Source: Sva-07 sp963829585
Lineage (GTDB): Bacteria; Actinomycetota; Acidimicrobiia; Acidimicrobiales; Ilumatobacteraceae
NCBI GenBank assembly: GCA_963829585.1
Contig: CAWHJD010000013.1
Location: 1 to 64,000, forward strand
Reading direction: 5' to 3'
DNA: 64,000 nt
The position numbers were made by a program, and so were the translations under genes. Shown here piece by piece: positions 46,419 to 55,503 of the stretch. The stretch's first letter is position 1; every line of letters starts with the position of its first letter. The notes under the pieces are model-generated. The model ran no database searches. It had not been told where the DNA came from and saw nothing but the letters and a program-made list of their open reading frames with translations.

Positions 46419-47114
46419 TCAGGCGGTGACGCGGAGTGGGTCGCCCGGGCGGATGGTGCCGCCGACGAGCACGGACGCGTACCAACGGGCCCATCCGGGG
46501 TGCTCCACGTGGTCGATGCGGCTCCAGTCGCGCTCGACGAAGCAGTCGCCGATCTTGTGGCACGGAGCGGCCGGGCTGCTCGTGCGGAGGCGCACGTCAC
46601 CGATCTCGATCGTGAGGCCACCACGCATCCGCGCCCAGTCGATGCCGGAGACCGTCAGGTTCTCACCGGCGGCGCCGGGGGCGATCGGATGGCCTTCGGC
46701 TGCGAGGACGTCCAACAGATCCGAGCTGTAGAGGCAGAGCGCCTGCCACGGGCGGCCGTGGTTGCGTCGGTTGTTCTGGCGATCGCCCTCGATTCCGCCG
46801 CGACCCACGACGGCCTCGGCGATCGGAAGTTTGGGTACGCCACCGGTCGAGGCGTGCAGCGACACCACCGCACCGACCATCGGTTCGAACACCTCGGCGA
46901 CGCGTCGGGTCGCCGCAAGTTCGTGGAGACGGTGCATCAGCGCATGCGTCGCGACCACCGGATCGGCATCTGCGACGGCAGGGACGCCGACCGGCGGCTC
47001 GTCGACGACGTAGCCGATCAGGTCGTCGGCATGAGCCAACGTGCGCTCCAGGTCGTCGTCACTCCACCGCGAGGCGTCGAATCCGCACACGTCGCACGTC
47101 AGGGTTGCGCTCAT
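46419..47114 (-). other. MOSC-domain module (possible separate gene)
   Basis: The first 90 residues, with CDVCGFDASRWSDDDLERTL and a helical DinB-like stretch (THALMHRLHELAATRRV), are followed by a MOSC domain with VPKLPIAEAVVGRGGIEGDR, APGAAGENLTVSGIDWARM and the cysteine-bearing RTSSPAAPCHKIGD. MOSC domains bind molybdenum cofactor or move sulfur through a conserved Cys. An ATG at 47114 would allow independent translation. Confidence 0.7.
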
Positions 47115-48824
47115 GGTCACGAACGGTAGATGGTCGTGGACGTCGGATCGATCGGCCACGTCGAGCGCACCCGACGCGTCGAGCGTGACGTCGAGATGGC
47201 GCAGCCACACGTCGCGGGGTTCCGGGTAGTCGGATCGCCGGTGACAGCCACGACTCTCGTGGCGCGTGCGCGCCGCGGCGACGATCGCCGAGGCGACGGT
47301 GAGGATGTTCGTCCCTTCCCACGTCCGACGCGACGGTTCGATCGCGTGGTCGTCGATCTCGCCGGTGCGCTTCGCGGAACGCATGGCGTGGGCGATCGAT
47401 CCCAGGGCACCGGTTGCCGACGCCAACGACATCTCGTCGCGGAGCACGCCGACATGGCGCGACATCACCGCACGCACCTCGCGCAGGCGGGCGGGATCGA
47501 GCAGCAGATGATCCATGGGGTCGTCGACGTCGACGTCGATCGGGACGCGATCGGGCAGCTCCCACGCGAGGTCACGACCCACCCGGGTGCCGGCCACCAC
47601 CGACTCGGTGAGGCTGTTGGACGCCAGACGGTTCGCACCGTGCACGCCGGTCGCCGACACCTCACCCACGGCGTACAGCCCGCGCAACGAGGTACGACCG
47701 TCGAGACCGGCGCGGATCCCGCCGCACGCATAGTGCGCTGCCGGCGCCACCGGAATCCGATCGACCGCCGGATCGAGCCCGATCTCACGGCAGGCCTCGG
47801 TGATCGAGGGGAAACGCGCATGGAAGCGTTCGCCCATGTGCGTGGCGTCGAGGTACACGTGATCGTCGATCCCACCCGGTGCCTCGGCCATCCGTCGACT
47901 GATCGCAGCAGCCACGACATCGCGGGGGGCGAGGTCTTCGAGCGGGTGCACGCCCACCATCACCCGTTCACCGGCGCCGTCGAAGAGGATCGCACCCTCG
48001 CCACGCACGGCCTCCGACACCAGCGCCTGCTGACCGCGCGCGTCCGGGCCACGCCACATCACGGTCGGGTGGAACTGCACGAACTCCATGTCGGTGGCCA
48101 CGAGACCTGCCCGAAGCGCCATCGCCACGCCGTCGCCGGTGACGGCAGGAGGATTCGACGTGGACGCGAAGACCTGGCCGAAGCCGCCCGATGCGATCAC
48201 GACGGCGCGTGCCGTCACGATGCCGACCGAGACGAGCACCCCGTCGTCGTCGGTCTTGCCGATGCGCACACCGACGACCTGACGTTCGCCGTCGACCGCA
48301 GTCCCGAGTACGAGATCGAGTGCGAAGGCGTGACCGAGCACCTCGACGCCGGCGCCGATCGCCGACTCGTCGAGCGTGCGCTGCACTTCGGCCCCCGAGC
48401 GATCACCACCCGAGTGCACGATGCGGTTGTGGCTGTGGCCACCCTCGCGGGTCAAGGCGATGTCGGTGCCGCCCTGTTCGGGATCGAACGCGGCGCCGAG
48501 GCGCATGAGATACCGAATCGATTTGGGAGCCTCGGTGACCAGTTCCCTCACGACCTCCTCGTCGCAGAGGCCCGCACCGGCCTCGAGCGTGTCACGCACG
48601 TGGTCCTCGATGGTGTCGCTGGGATGGAGCACGCCGGCGAGTCCGCCCTGAGCCCACTGGGTGGATCCCGCCGAGAGGATGTCCTTGGTCACCACGAGCA
48701 CGCTGCGCACGGGCCGCACCGCCAGTGCGGCCGACAGCCCGGCGGCGCCCGAACCCAGCACGACGACGTCGACGTCGCGTTCCCACGTGGCTGGCGGCGC
48801 GGCGAGGCGCCTCGGCAGGCTCAC
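46419..48824 (-). CDS. nadB: L-aspartate oxidase in frame with a MOSC-domain module
   Basis: The open frame of 801 residues begins with NadB, which oxidises aspartate to iminoaspartate. It shows the FAD motif VVVLGSGAAGLSAALAV, TQWAQGGLAGVL, REGGHSHNRIVHSGGDRSGA, FHPTVMW and YACGGIRAGLDGRTSLRGLY. NadB sequence runs to about residue 570. Then, without a stop codon, an ATG at 47114 opens a 231-residue module (MSATLTCDVCGFDASRW) that ends in a MOSC domain. The junction may be a true fusion or the loss of a stop codon, because the second part starts exactly like an independent protein. nadA precedes it by one base. Confidence 0.88.
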   Translation of the reverse strand: MSLPRRLAAPPATWERDVDVVVLGSGAAGLSAALAVRPVRSVLVVTKDILSAGSTQWAQGGLAGVLHPSDTIEDHVRDTLEAGAGLCDEEVVRELVTEAPKSIRYLMRLGAAFDPEQGGTDIALTREGGHSHNRIVHSGGDRSGAEVQRTLDESAIGAGVEVLGHAFALDLVLGTAVDGERQVVGVRIGKTDDDGVLVSVGIVTARAVVIASGGFGQVFASTSNPPAVTGDGVAMALRAGLVATDMEFVQFHPTVMWRGPDARGQQALVSEAVRGEGAILFDGAGERVMVGVHPLEDLAPRDVVAAAISRRMAEAPGGIDDHVYLDATHMGERFHARFPSITEACREIGLDPAVDRIPVAPAAHYACGGIRAGLDGRTSLRGLYAVGEVSATGVHGANRLASNSLTESVVAGTRVGRDLAWELPDRVPIDVDVDDPMDHLLLDPARLREVRAVMSRHVGVLRDEMSLASATGALGSIAHAMRSAKRTGEIDDHAIEPSRRTWEGTNILTVASAIVAAARTRHESRGCHRRSDYPEPRDVWLRHLDVTLDASGALDVADRSDVHDHLPFVTMSATLTCDVCGFDASRWSDDDLERTLAHADDLIGYVVDEPPVGVPAVADADPVVATHALMHRLHELAATRRVAEVFEPMVGAVVSLHASTGGVPKLPIAEAVVGRGGIEGDRQNNRRNHGRPWQALCLYSSDLLDVLAAEGHPIAPGAAGENLTVSGIDWARMRGGLTIEIGDVRLRTSSPAAPCHKIGDCFVERDWSRIDHVEHPGWARWYASVLVGGTIRPGDPLRVTA

Positions 48825-48825
48825 C

Positions 48826-49821
48826 TCATTCAGCCGTTGCCGAGGGGGTGCCGATGGCGATCATCCGCTCGACCGACACGCGGGCCCGGTCGGCGATGTC
48901 GCGGTCGACGAACACCTCGTCGGTGCCCTCACGCAACGAGCGCAGCAGCTTGGCCGGCGTGATCATCTTCATGTACTTGCACACCGCGGCCCGGTTGACC
49001 GGCACGAAGTCGGTGGTGGAGTTCACCTTGTGGAGCTGATGGATCATTCCGGTCTCGGTGGCCACGAGCACCCTCGCCGCTGTGGTCTCCCGAGCGGCGT
49101 CGACCATGCCACCCGTGGACAGCACCCTGACGCGATCGGCGGGAACCACGCCCGCGGTCACGAGGTACAGCGCGCTCGTGGCGCAGCCGCACTCGGGGTG
49201 GATGAAGAGCTCGGCGTCGGGTTCGGCCTCGACCCGAGCCTTCAGGTCGGCACCGTTGATGCCGGCGTGGACGTGGCACTCACCCATCCAGATGTGCATG
49301 TTGTCGCGACCGGTCAACCGCTGCACGTGCGCGCCGAGGAACTGGTCGGGGCAGAACAGCACCTCCTGATCGCGGGGGATGGACTCGACGACCTCGACGG
49401 CGTTCGAGGACGTACAGCAGATGTCGGTCTCGGCCTTCACCTCGGCCGTGGTGTTCACATAGCTCACGACGACGGCACCCGGATGCTCCGCCTTCCACGC
49501 TCGGAGCTGTTCGCCGTTGATCGTCTCGGCCAGCGAACAACCCGCCGCGGCGTCGGGGATCAGGACGGTCTTGTCGTAGGCGAGGATCTTGGCGGACTCG
49601 GCCATGAAGTGCACGCCACAGAACACGATCGTGGAGGCGTCGACCTGTGCGGCGATCCGTGACAACCCGAGCGAGTCGCCCACGTGATGAGCGATGTCCT
49701 GGATCTCGGGCACCTGGTAGTTGTGGGCCAGGATGACCGCGTCGCGTTCCTTCGCGAGTGCCAACACCTGCTCCTGCCAGTCGCTCGGCAACACCTCGAC
49801 GTTCACTGCCGTATCGGTCAC
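48826..49821 (-). CDS. nadA: quinolinate synthase
   Basis: NadA condenses iminoaspartate with dihydroxyacetone phosphate to quinolinate using a [4Fe-4S] cluster. The 331-residue protein shows VILAHNYQVPEIQDIAHHVG, VFCGVHFMAESAKIL, DICCTSSNAVEVVES, MGECHVHAGI and HPECGCATSALYLV; the cluster cysteines lie in these motifs. GTG 49821 is chosen because the conserved region starts soon after, although the frame is open much further upstream. It is followed one base later by nadB. Confidence 0.95.
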   Translation of the reverse strand: MTDTAVNVEVLPSDWQEQVLALAKERDAVILAHNYQVPEIQDIAHHVGDSLGLSRIAAQVDASTIVFCGVHFMAESAKILAYDKTVLIPDAAAGCSLAETINGEQLRAWKAEHPGAVVVSYVNTTAEVKAETDICCTSSNAVEVVESIPRDQEVLFCPDQFLGAHVQRLTGRDNMHIWMGECHVHAGINGADLKARVEAEPDAELFIHPECGCATSALYLVTAGVVPADRVRVLSTGGMVDAARETTAARVLVATETGMIHQLHKVNSTTDFVPVNRAAVCKYMKMITPAKLLRSLREGTDEVFVDRDIADRARVSVERMIAIGTPSATAE

Positions 49822-49887
49822 ATCCGACAGCGTACGCGGCTCCCACCCGGCTGCGACCAGCGGTTGCCACCGCGCTTGACTGGGGTG

Positions 49888-50280
49888 ATGTCGCGCATCT
49901 CTCCGTACGTCGCCGCCGCGTTCTTCACCTCCGCCGGGGTGATGCACTTCGTCAAGCCGGACTTCTTCGAGTCGATCGTGCCCGACTGGTTCCCGAATCC
50001 ACGGCGCGCCAATCAGATCAGCGGCGCCGCCGAAATCGCACTCGGTCTCGGCATGCTGTCGCCACGAACACGTCGGGTGTCCGCACTCGGCCTGGTGGCG
50101 TTGGTCGCGATCGTGTTCCCCGCCAACGTCGACATGGCGACGAATCGGGTCGAGCTGAAGCCGGTCGACGGCAAGATGACTCGCAGCGTGGGAACTGCGA
50201 CCGGCCCGCAGAACTGGATCCGGCTCCCTCTGCAGGCCCCGCTCGCGTGGTGGCTCTGGCGCGAGGCCCGCGCCGCCTGA
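49888..50280 (+). CDS. DoxX family membrane protein
   Basis: The 130-residue protein has four predicted helices and the phrases YVAAAFFTSAGVMHFVKPDFF, FPNPRRANQISGAAEIALGL and PLQAPLAWWLWREAR, typical of short DoxX-like proteins. Some DoxX proteins partner with thiosulfate oxidation or redox defence, but most are uncharacterised. It is divergent from nadA, which starts 66 bases away. Confidence 0.88.
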   Translation: MSRISPYVAAAFFTSAGVMHFVKPDFFESIVPDWFPNPRRANQISGAAEIALGLGMLSPRTRRVSALGLVALVAIVFPANVDMATNRVELKPVDGKMTRSVGTATGPQNWIRLPLQAPLAWWLWREARAA

Positions 50281-50416
50281 GACCGTTCCGCGACCGGTTC
50301 TCGTGACTTGTGCGAGTTGCCCGTGGGACGTTCGCCTCTGATCGTGCGATCCCACGGAGCACACGATCCAGGCAGAGGGGATCGTTCTCGGTGGCTGAAT
50401 CGAGGAGGTGACGGAA

Positions 50417-51250
50417 ATGGTCACGTGGCGTCGTCGGGTCGTCGGAGCACTCGCCGCGCTGTCGGCAGTCATGCTGACCGCCTGCAGCAACGGGGGCGAC
50501 GCGACCGACGACGACGTTCCGACGGCAGACGGCCCCGCACCGGGCGAGATGTGCACCGCCCCGCTGGTGCCGGTCCTCGCGTCGTACGACGCGGTGAGCG
50601 GCAGCCACAGGTGGCACGTGTGCGGTGACCCTGAACCCTGGTACTCGCTCGAGGCGGCCACGGACGACACGGTGTACGTGGGAGCGTCGTTCGAACTCGC
50701 CGAACCGATCGTGATCGCGCTCGACACGGCGACCGGAGTGGAGCAGTGGCGCGGTGATCTCGACCGCATGAACGACGAGCTCCCCGACGACGCAGCGCGC
50801 CCGATCTCCGATCCCCCGACGATCGACGGGATCGCACTGAGCGGAGGTCAGGACGACCCACTCGTGGCAACCGACACCGCCACCAGCTCCGAGCTGTGGC
50901 GCAACGACGACCATCTGGTCTACGACGATGTCTGGGCGGTCGGCGACGGCGCCGTGTACATGAATCACCAGACCGGTTCGGAGTCGACCGTGGTTGCCTA
51001 CGAGTCGACCACCGGGGACGTTCGGTGGGAACGGGCGCTCGGCGAGGAGTCGTACCCGTGGTGGGTCGACGGCGAGCGGGTCTTCTCGTCGTGGACGAAC
51101 GTGACGGGGATGCGCACCGACGACGGATCCGTGATCTGGACCTCGGACTACCCGCAGACGGAAACCGGATTCCCCGCTCCCCGCGCCGTTGTCACGAACG
51201 ACACGTCGGTGTTCGTGTCGTTCGCTTCCGGTTTCGGGAGTGGGGACTGA
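50417..51250 (+). CDS. lipoprotein with PQQ-like beta-propeller repeats
   Basis: ATG 50417 has GAGGAGG 8 bases upstream and is preferred to GTG 50408. A lipobox signal (LAALSAVMLTAC) is followed by repeats of the PQQ-type propeller: IVIALDTATGVEQWRGD, LVATDTATSSELWRND, VVAYESTTGDVRWERAL and MRTDDGSVIWTSDYP. At 277 residues it is shorter than a full 7-8 blade propeller, and it ends abruptly in FASGFGSGD, so it may be truncated. It is followed 12 bases later by another lipoprotein gene. Confidence 0.75.
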   Translation: MVTWRRRVVGALAALSAVMLTACSNGGDATDDDVPTADGPAPGEMCTAPLVPVLASYDAVSGSHRWHVCGDPEPWYSLEAATDDTVYVGASFELAEPIVIALDTATGVEQWRGDLDRMNDELPDDAARPISDPPTIDGIALSGGQDDPLVATDTATSSELWRNDDHLVYDDVWAVGDGAVYMNHQTGSESTVVAYESTTGDVRWERALGEESYPWWVDGERVFSSWTNVTGMRTDDGSVIWTSDYPQTETGFPAPRAVVTNDTSVFVSFASGFGSGD

Positions 51251-51262
51251 GGGGGCGACGAG

Positions 51263-52315
51263 GTGACGAACGTGTGGACCCCACGCACCGTGGTGGCGAT
51301 CCTGACGACCATCGTGCTCGTCGGCTGCAGCGCGTCGTCGTCGACGGGCGACGCCGGCACGACGCTGGCGTCGACGAGCCCGCCCAGCTCCGTGCCGCAA
51401 CCGCCGCCACTCACGTTCACGGAGCGGGAACGAGCGCCTCGGGAGTTCGCAGCGAAGGATGCCCTCGACTGCCTGCGAGCCGAGGGGTTGACGGTTGCAC
51501 TGCCGTCCGGGTTCCCGGGAGCTGACGACGTGAGGCCGACGAGCCAGCCGTTCGACCCGACGATCTCCGGTCCCGCGTGGCGGCAGTGCCGCCCGGAGAT
51601 CGCCACGTACCTCGAGATGGCGCCGCCGAGTCCGGAGCCTGTCGACACAGTGATGGCGGGGTTCGAATGCATGGCCGACCAGGGGTTCATCGAACCCTTC
51701 CCGTCTCCCGACACGGACGCCGCCCAGTATGGGCAGGCACAGGCGTTCTGCACCGGGACGGCGTCTTCGGGAGCCGGGCTCCTGTTGTGTGACGCCTTCC
51801 GCGTCGGCGATGACGGGACGATGGAGACGTCACCCATCCGCACCGGCCTCGAGCAGCTGATCACCGTCGAAGGGGCCGCCCCGCCCACGTCGACGGTCGG
51901 GACGCCGTTCGTCGTGACGATTCGCCCGTACACGTTGACCATGCCGCCGAAGCTCTACGGCTTCACGGTGGTCGAAGGCAGCTCGTTCGTGCGTTCGTTC
52001 ACCGTGGAAGGAGGCTCGATCGATCCGGCGTCCGTCCGATCGGCTCCTCCGACCGAACCCGAGGTCACGGTGTCGACGGAATCCGACGGGACCACGGCCA
52101 CGTTCCGCTACGACAGCGTGGTGCCAGCCACCGAGTCGATCGAGTTCACCGAGGCGACGTTCGAGGTCACCGCCTCGACGCCGGGACGCGTGGTGATCAC
52201 CTTCAGCGGCTACGAGCAATCCATCACGTTCGACGTCGATGGCGACCACAGGATCGTCCGCACCATCTGCTCATCGAGGTTCGGGACACCCGTCGCGTGG
52301 TCTGACGCAACCTGA
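51263..52315 (+). CDS. lipoprotein of unknown function
   Basis: The GTG start leads to a lipobox signal (VVAILTTIVLVGC), a Ser/Thr/Pro linker, and two regions. About residues 55-170 contain four or more cysteines in helical context (ALDCLRAEGL, RQCRPEI, FECMADQGF, AFCTGTA). About 200-350 are beta-rich and Thr/Ser-rich, resembling an Ig-like fold (YTLTMPPKLYGFTVVEGSS). I do not recognise a family. It is probably co-expressed with the preceding propeller lipoprotein. Confidence 0.65.
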   Translation: MTNVWTPRTVVAILTTIVLVGCSASSSTGDAGTTLASTSPPSSVPQPPPLTFTERERAPREFAAKDALDCLRAEGLTVALPSGFPGADDVRPTSQPFDPTISGPAWRQCRPEIATYLEMAPPSPEPVDTVMAGFECMADQGFIEPFPSPDTDAAQYGQAQAFCTGTASSGAGLLLCDAFRVGDDGTMETSPIRTGLEQLITVEGAAPPTSTVGTPFVVTIRPYTLTMPPKLYGFTVVEGSSFVRSFTVEGGSIDPASVRSAPPTEPEVTVSTESDGTTATFRYDSVVPATESIEFTEATFEVTASTPGRVVITFSGYEQSITFDVDGDHRIVRTICSSRFGTPVAWSDAT

Positions 52316-52360
52316 TCGCCCGGGGACGATCGGTGGAGCCGGCGTGGAACACTGGAGTTC

Positions 52361-52798
52361 GTGGCCGAGGGATTTCCAGTGCTCCGAGCGACGGTGCTCG
52401 ATGCGACCGACGCACGCGTCGTCGCCGAGTTCTACCGGAGCCTGTTGGGCTATGTGTACCGGACCGGCGACGAGCCGCCGCCGCCGGGCGAGCCAGATCC
52501 GCGCGGTAACGACTGGCTGGTGTTGCGGGATGGCAGCGGTGAAGCCCGCCTCGCGGTGCAACAGGTCCCCGAGTTGCCGAGGGCGACGTGGCCGGATCCT
52601 CTGGTTCCCCAGCAACTCCATCTCGACCTGACCGTCGGAACCGTGCAGGAACTCACCGAGCAACGCGACCGGGCGGTTGCTCTCGGCGCATCCGAGCTTC
52701 TCGATCGCTCGACCGACGCCGATGAACCTCTCCATGTGCTCGCCGATCCGGCCGGTCACCCGTTCTGCATCTTCGTGTCCCCGGATCACCCGGGCTGA
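52361..52798 (+). CDS. VOC superfamily (glyoxalase/bleomycin-resistance-like) protein
   Basis: The 145-residue protein has two beta-alpha-beta-beta-beta modules: VLDATDARVVAEFYRSLLGY, then QLHLDLTVGTVQELTEQRDR and LHVLADPAGHPFCIFVSP. Potential metal ligands are the His in QLHLDL and the Glu or His near the end. Substrate unknown. The GTG start at 52361 is assumed. It converges with the IclR regulator, ending 9 bases before its stop. Confidence 0.88.
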   Translation: MAEGFPVLRATVLDATDARVVAEFYRSLLGYVYRTGDEPPPPGEPDPRGNDWLVLRDGSGEARLAVQQVPELPRATWPDPLVPQQLHLDLTVGTVQELTEQRDRAVALGASELLDRSTDADEPLHVLADPAGHPFCIFVSPDHPG

Positions 52799-52806
52799 CC
52801 GGCCGG

Positions 52807-53443
52807 TCAGAGCAGGACGCGCTCGGCGGCAGCGACGACTGACCGAGCCGAACCGCTTGCCGGGCTGTCGGGTCAGGCGCTCGATCGGACCGCTCACCGA
52901 CAGTGCCGCGACGACCGAGCCATCCGTGGCAACGATCGGCGCACTGACCGATGCGACGCCCGCCTCGCGTTCACCGATGCTCTCGATCCATCCGTGGCGG
53001 CCGGTCTCCCCTGCCAGCACACGGCCCGCCGAGCCGACATCGAGCGGCAGCAGGGCGCCTTGCGGAACGATCCAGCGCAGCCCATGGGTCGACTCGAGCG
53101 ACAGCACACAGCGGCGCTGATCGCCCTCGCGCACGAAGAGCTGCACGCTCTCCCCCGTCTCGTCGCGAAGCTGTTCGAGCACCGGACGAGCCACGTCCAC
53201 GAGCGAGAACCGTTCCGCGGCGGTCCGGCCGAGCGGCACGAGGCCCTGGCCGAGGTCGAACCGACCATCGGCGTCACGCCGCAGCATGCCGTGCGCTTCG
53301 AGCGCCGTCGCCAAGCGGTGAGCGGTTGCCCGAGGGAGCTGCGTCTCGGCGTGCAGCTCGGCGAGGGTTCGCGGCGCATCCGCCACCGCCCACATCACCG
53401 ACATGGCCTTGTCGAGCACGCCGACGCCCGTTACGATGTCCAT
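52807..53443 (-). CDS. IclR-family regulator, LtbR/NdgR-like, frameshifted at the C-terminus
   Basis: The N-terminal helix-turn-helix (GVLDKAMSVMWAVADAPRTL, AELHAETQLPRATAHRLATA) and the IclR effector domain (QLRDETGESVQLFVREGDQR, LESTHGLRWIVPQGALLPLD) are complete. Near 52840 an extra base shifts the frame. The expected ending VVAAAERVLL is present in the neighbouring frame, so only the last 10 residues are affected. Divergent placement from leuCD matches LtbR of Corynebacterium and NdgR of Streptomyces, which control leuCD and related genes. ATG 53443 is 57 bases from the leuC start. Confidence 0.88.
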
Positions 53444-53458
53444 ATCGCAAGAATCGTA

Positions 53459-53473
53459 TCTCACATGTTGAGA
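53459..53473. promoter_or_regulatory. candidate IclR operator between iclR and leuC
   Basis: TCTCA and TGAGA are complementary around CATGT (15 bases in all). It lies in the 57-base space between the divergent regulator and leuC, where an LtbR-like protein would act on both promoters. Confidence 0.45.
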
Positions 53474-53500
53474 CGGATGCAAGGACGACGAGGAGACGAC

Positions 53501-54922
53501 ATGGGCAAGACACTGCCGGAGAAGGTCTGGGACCGACACCTGGTGCACTCGGCACCCGATGAGCCGGACCTGCTGTACATCGACCTGCACCTCGTCCACG
53601 AGGTGACCAGCCCGCAGGCGTTCGACGGCCTACGGCTGAACGGCCGGACCGTGCGCCGCCCCGACCTCACCATCGCGACCGAGGACCACAACGTCCCGAC
53701 GGAGAACATCGACCAGCCCATCGCCGATCCGATCTCCGCCAAGCAGATCGACACACTGCGGGCGAACACGGCAGAGTTCGGCATCACCAACTTCCCGATG
53801 GGTGATCCGAACCAGGGCATCGTGCACGTGATCGGCCCCGAGCAGGGCCGCACGCTCCCCGGCATGACCATCGTCTGCGGCGATTCGCACACCGCCACCC
53901 ACGGCGCGTTCGGAGCGTTGGCGTTCGGCATCGGCACCAGCGAGGTCGAACACGTCCTCGCCACCCAGACGCTCCCCCAGCAGCGGCCCAAGTGGATGTC
54001 GGTCACCGTCGAGGGTGACCTCCAGCCGGGAGTGACCGCGAAGGACGTGATCCTCGCCATCCTGGGCGAGATCGGGACGGGCGGCGGCATCGGCCACGTC
54101 ATCGAGTACCGCGGTTCGGCCATCCGGGCCCTCTCGATGGAGGGTCGCATGACGGTCTGCAACATGTCGATCGAGGCCGGGGCGAAGGCCGGTCTCGTCG
54201 CGCCCGACGCGACGACGTTCGAGTACCTGCAGGGCCGCGCCAACGCTCCGAGTGGCGACGCCTGGGAGGCCGCCATCGCCGACTGGGCGACGCTGCACTC
54301 AGACGACGACGCCGTGTGGGACAAGGAGGTCGTTCTCGACGCCTCGGCGATCCGACCGCACGTCACCTGGGGCACGAACCCGGGCCAGGTCGCCCCGATC
54401 GACTCGGTCGTGCCGTCGCCCGACGACTACGACAACCCCGCCGCCAAGGAATCCGCCGCCCGCGCCCTCGAGTACATGGGCCTCGAGCCGGGGACACCGC
54501 TGCGCGACGTCGCCGTCGACACCGTGTTCATCGGATCGTGCACGAACAGCCGCATCGAAGATCTCCGTGCCGCGGCAGCGGTGATGGAGGGTCGAACCGT
54601 GACGGTGAAGCGGGTCATGGTGGTGCCCGGGAGCCACGCCGTGAAGGCGCAGGCAATCGCCGAAGGCCTCGATCAGGTGTTCATCGCCGCGGGAGCCGAC
54701 TGGCGCGAGCCGGGCTGCTCGATGTGTCTCGCCATGAACCCCGACAAGCTGGCCCCCGGCGAACGGGCGGCGAGCACGAGCAACCGCAACTTCGAGGGAC
54801 GTCAGGGGCGCGGCGGTCGCACCCATCTGGTGTCGCCGGCAGTCGCGGCCGCCACAGCGGTCAAGGGCACGTTGTGTACACCTGCCGACCTGGCCGAAAT
54901 CATGCAAGGAGCGTCGTCATGA
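53501..54922 (+). CDS. leuC: 3-isopropylmalate dehydratase large subunit
   Basis: LeuC, with LeuD, isomerises 2- to 3-isopropylmalate in leucine synthesis. The 473-residue aconitase-fold protein shows TLPEKVWDRHLVHSAPDEPD, CGDSHTATHGAFGALAFGIG, the cluster cysteine in FIGSCTNSRIEDLRAAA and the pair in PGCSMCLAMNPDKLAPGER. It starts at ATG 53501 after AGGAG and overlaps leuD by four bases (ATGA). Confidence 0.96.
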   Translation: MGKTLPEKVWDRHLVHSAPDEPDLLYIDLHLVHEVTSPQAFDGLRLNGRTVRRPDLTIATEDHNVPTENIDQPIADPISAKQIDTLRANTAEFGITNFPMGDPNQGIVHVIGPEQGRTLPGMTIVCGDSHTATHGAFGALAFGIGTSEVEHVLATQTLPQQRPKWMSVTVEGDLQPGVTAKDVILAILGEIGTGGGIGHVIEYRGSAIRALSMEGRMTVCNMSIEAGAKAGLVAPDATTFEYLQGRANAPSGDAWEAAIADWATLHSDDDAVWDKEVVLDASAIRPHVTWGTNPGQVAPIDSVVPSPDDYDNPAAKESAARALEYMGLEPGTPLRDVAVDTVFIGSCTNSRIEDLRAAAAVMEGRTVTVKRVMVVPGSHAVKAQAIAEGLDQVFIAAGADWREPGCSMCLAMNPDKLAPGERAASTSNRNFEGRQGRGGRTHLVSPAVAAATAVKGTLCTPADLAEIMQGASS

Positions 54923-55503
54923 AGGCCGTTCACGTGATCACCGGTACGGGCGTGCCGCTCAAGCGGTCCGACGTCGACACCGACCAGATCATCCCCGCCG
55001 ACTGGCTCAAGCGCGTCGAGCGCACCGGCTTCGAGAAGGGGCTGTTCTCCACCTGGCGCGACGACCGCGACTTCGTGCTCAACGACGAGCGGTACGCGCA
55101 GGCGAACATCCTCGTCGCCGGCCCCGCGTTCGGCGTGGGGTCGTCACGGGAGCACGCCGTGTGGGCGATCCAGCAGTACGGGTTCGACGCCGTGATCGCG
55201 CCGAGCTTCTCCGACATCTTCCGCAACAACTGCACGAAGAACGGTCTCGTCCCGGTGGTCGTGCCCGAGGCGACCGTCGAGGCGATCTGGGCGGCGATCG
55301 AGGCCGACGCCGAGACACAGATCGTCGTCGACGTGGAACGGCTCAAGGTCGAGGTGCCCGCCGCCGGGATCGACGAGAGCTTCCCGATGGATCCTCAGAC
55401 GCAGCACCGCTTCCTCGACGGACTCGACGACGTCGGCATCACCCTCACCCACGCCGATGCCATCGACACATACGAAGCAGCCCGCCCCGCCTGGCTCTCC
55501 TGA
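54919..55503 (+). CDS. leuD: 3-isopropylmalate dehydratase small subunit
   Basis: The 194-residue swivel-domain subunit has TDQIIPADWLKRVERTGFEK, ILVAGPAFGVGSSREHAVWA with the conserved GSSRE loop, and FRNNCTKNGLVPVVV. It completes the isopropylmalate isomerase with LeuC. A hairpin terminator overlaps its end. Confidence 0.96.
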   Translation: MKAVHVITGTGVPLKRSDVDTDQIIPADWLKRVERTGFEKGLFSTWRDDRDFVLNDERYAQANILVAGPAFGVGSSREHAVWAIQQYGFDAVIAPSFSDIFRNNCTKNGLVPVVVPEATVEAIWAAIEADAETQIVVDVERLKVEVPAAGIDESFPMDPQTQHRFLDGLDDVGITLTHADAIDTYEAARPAWLS

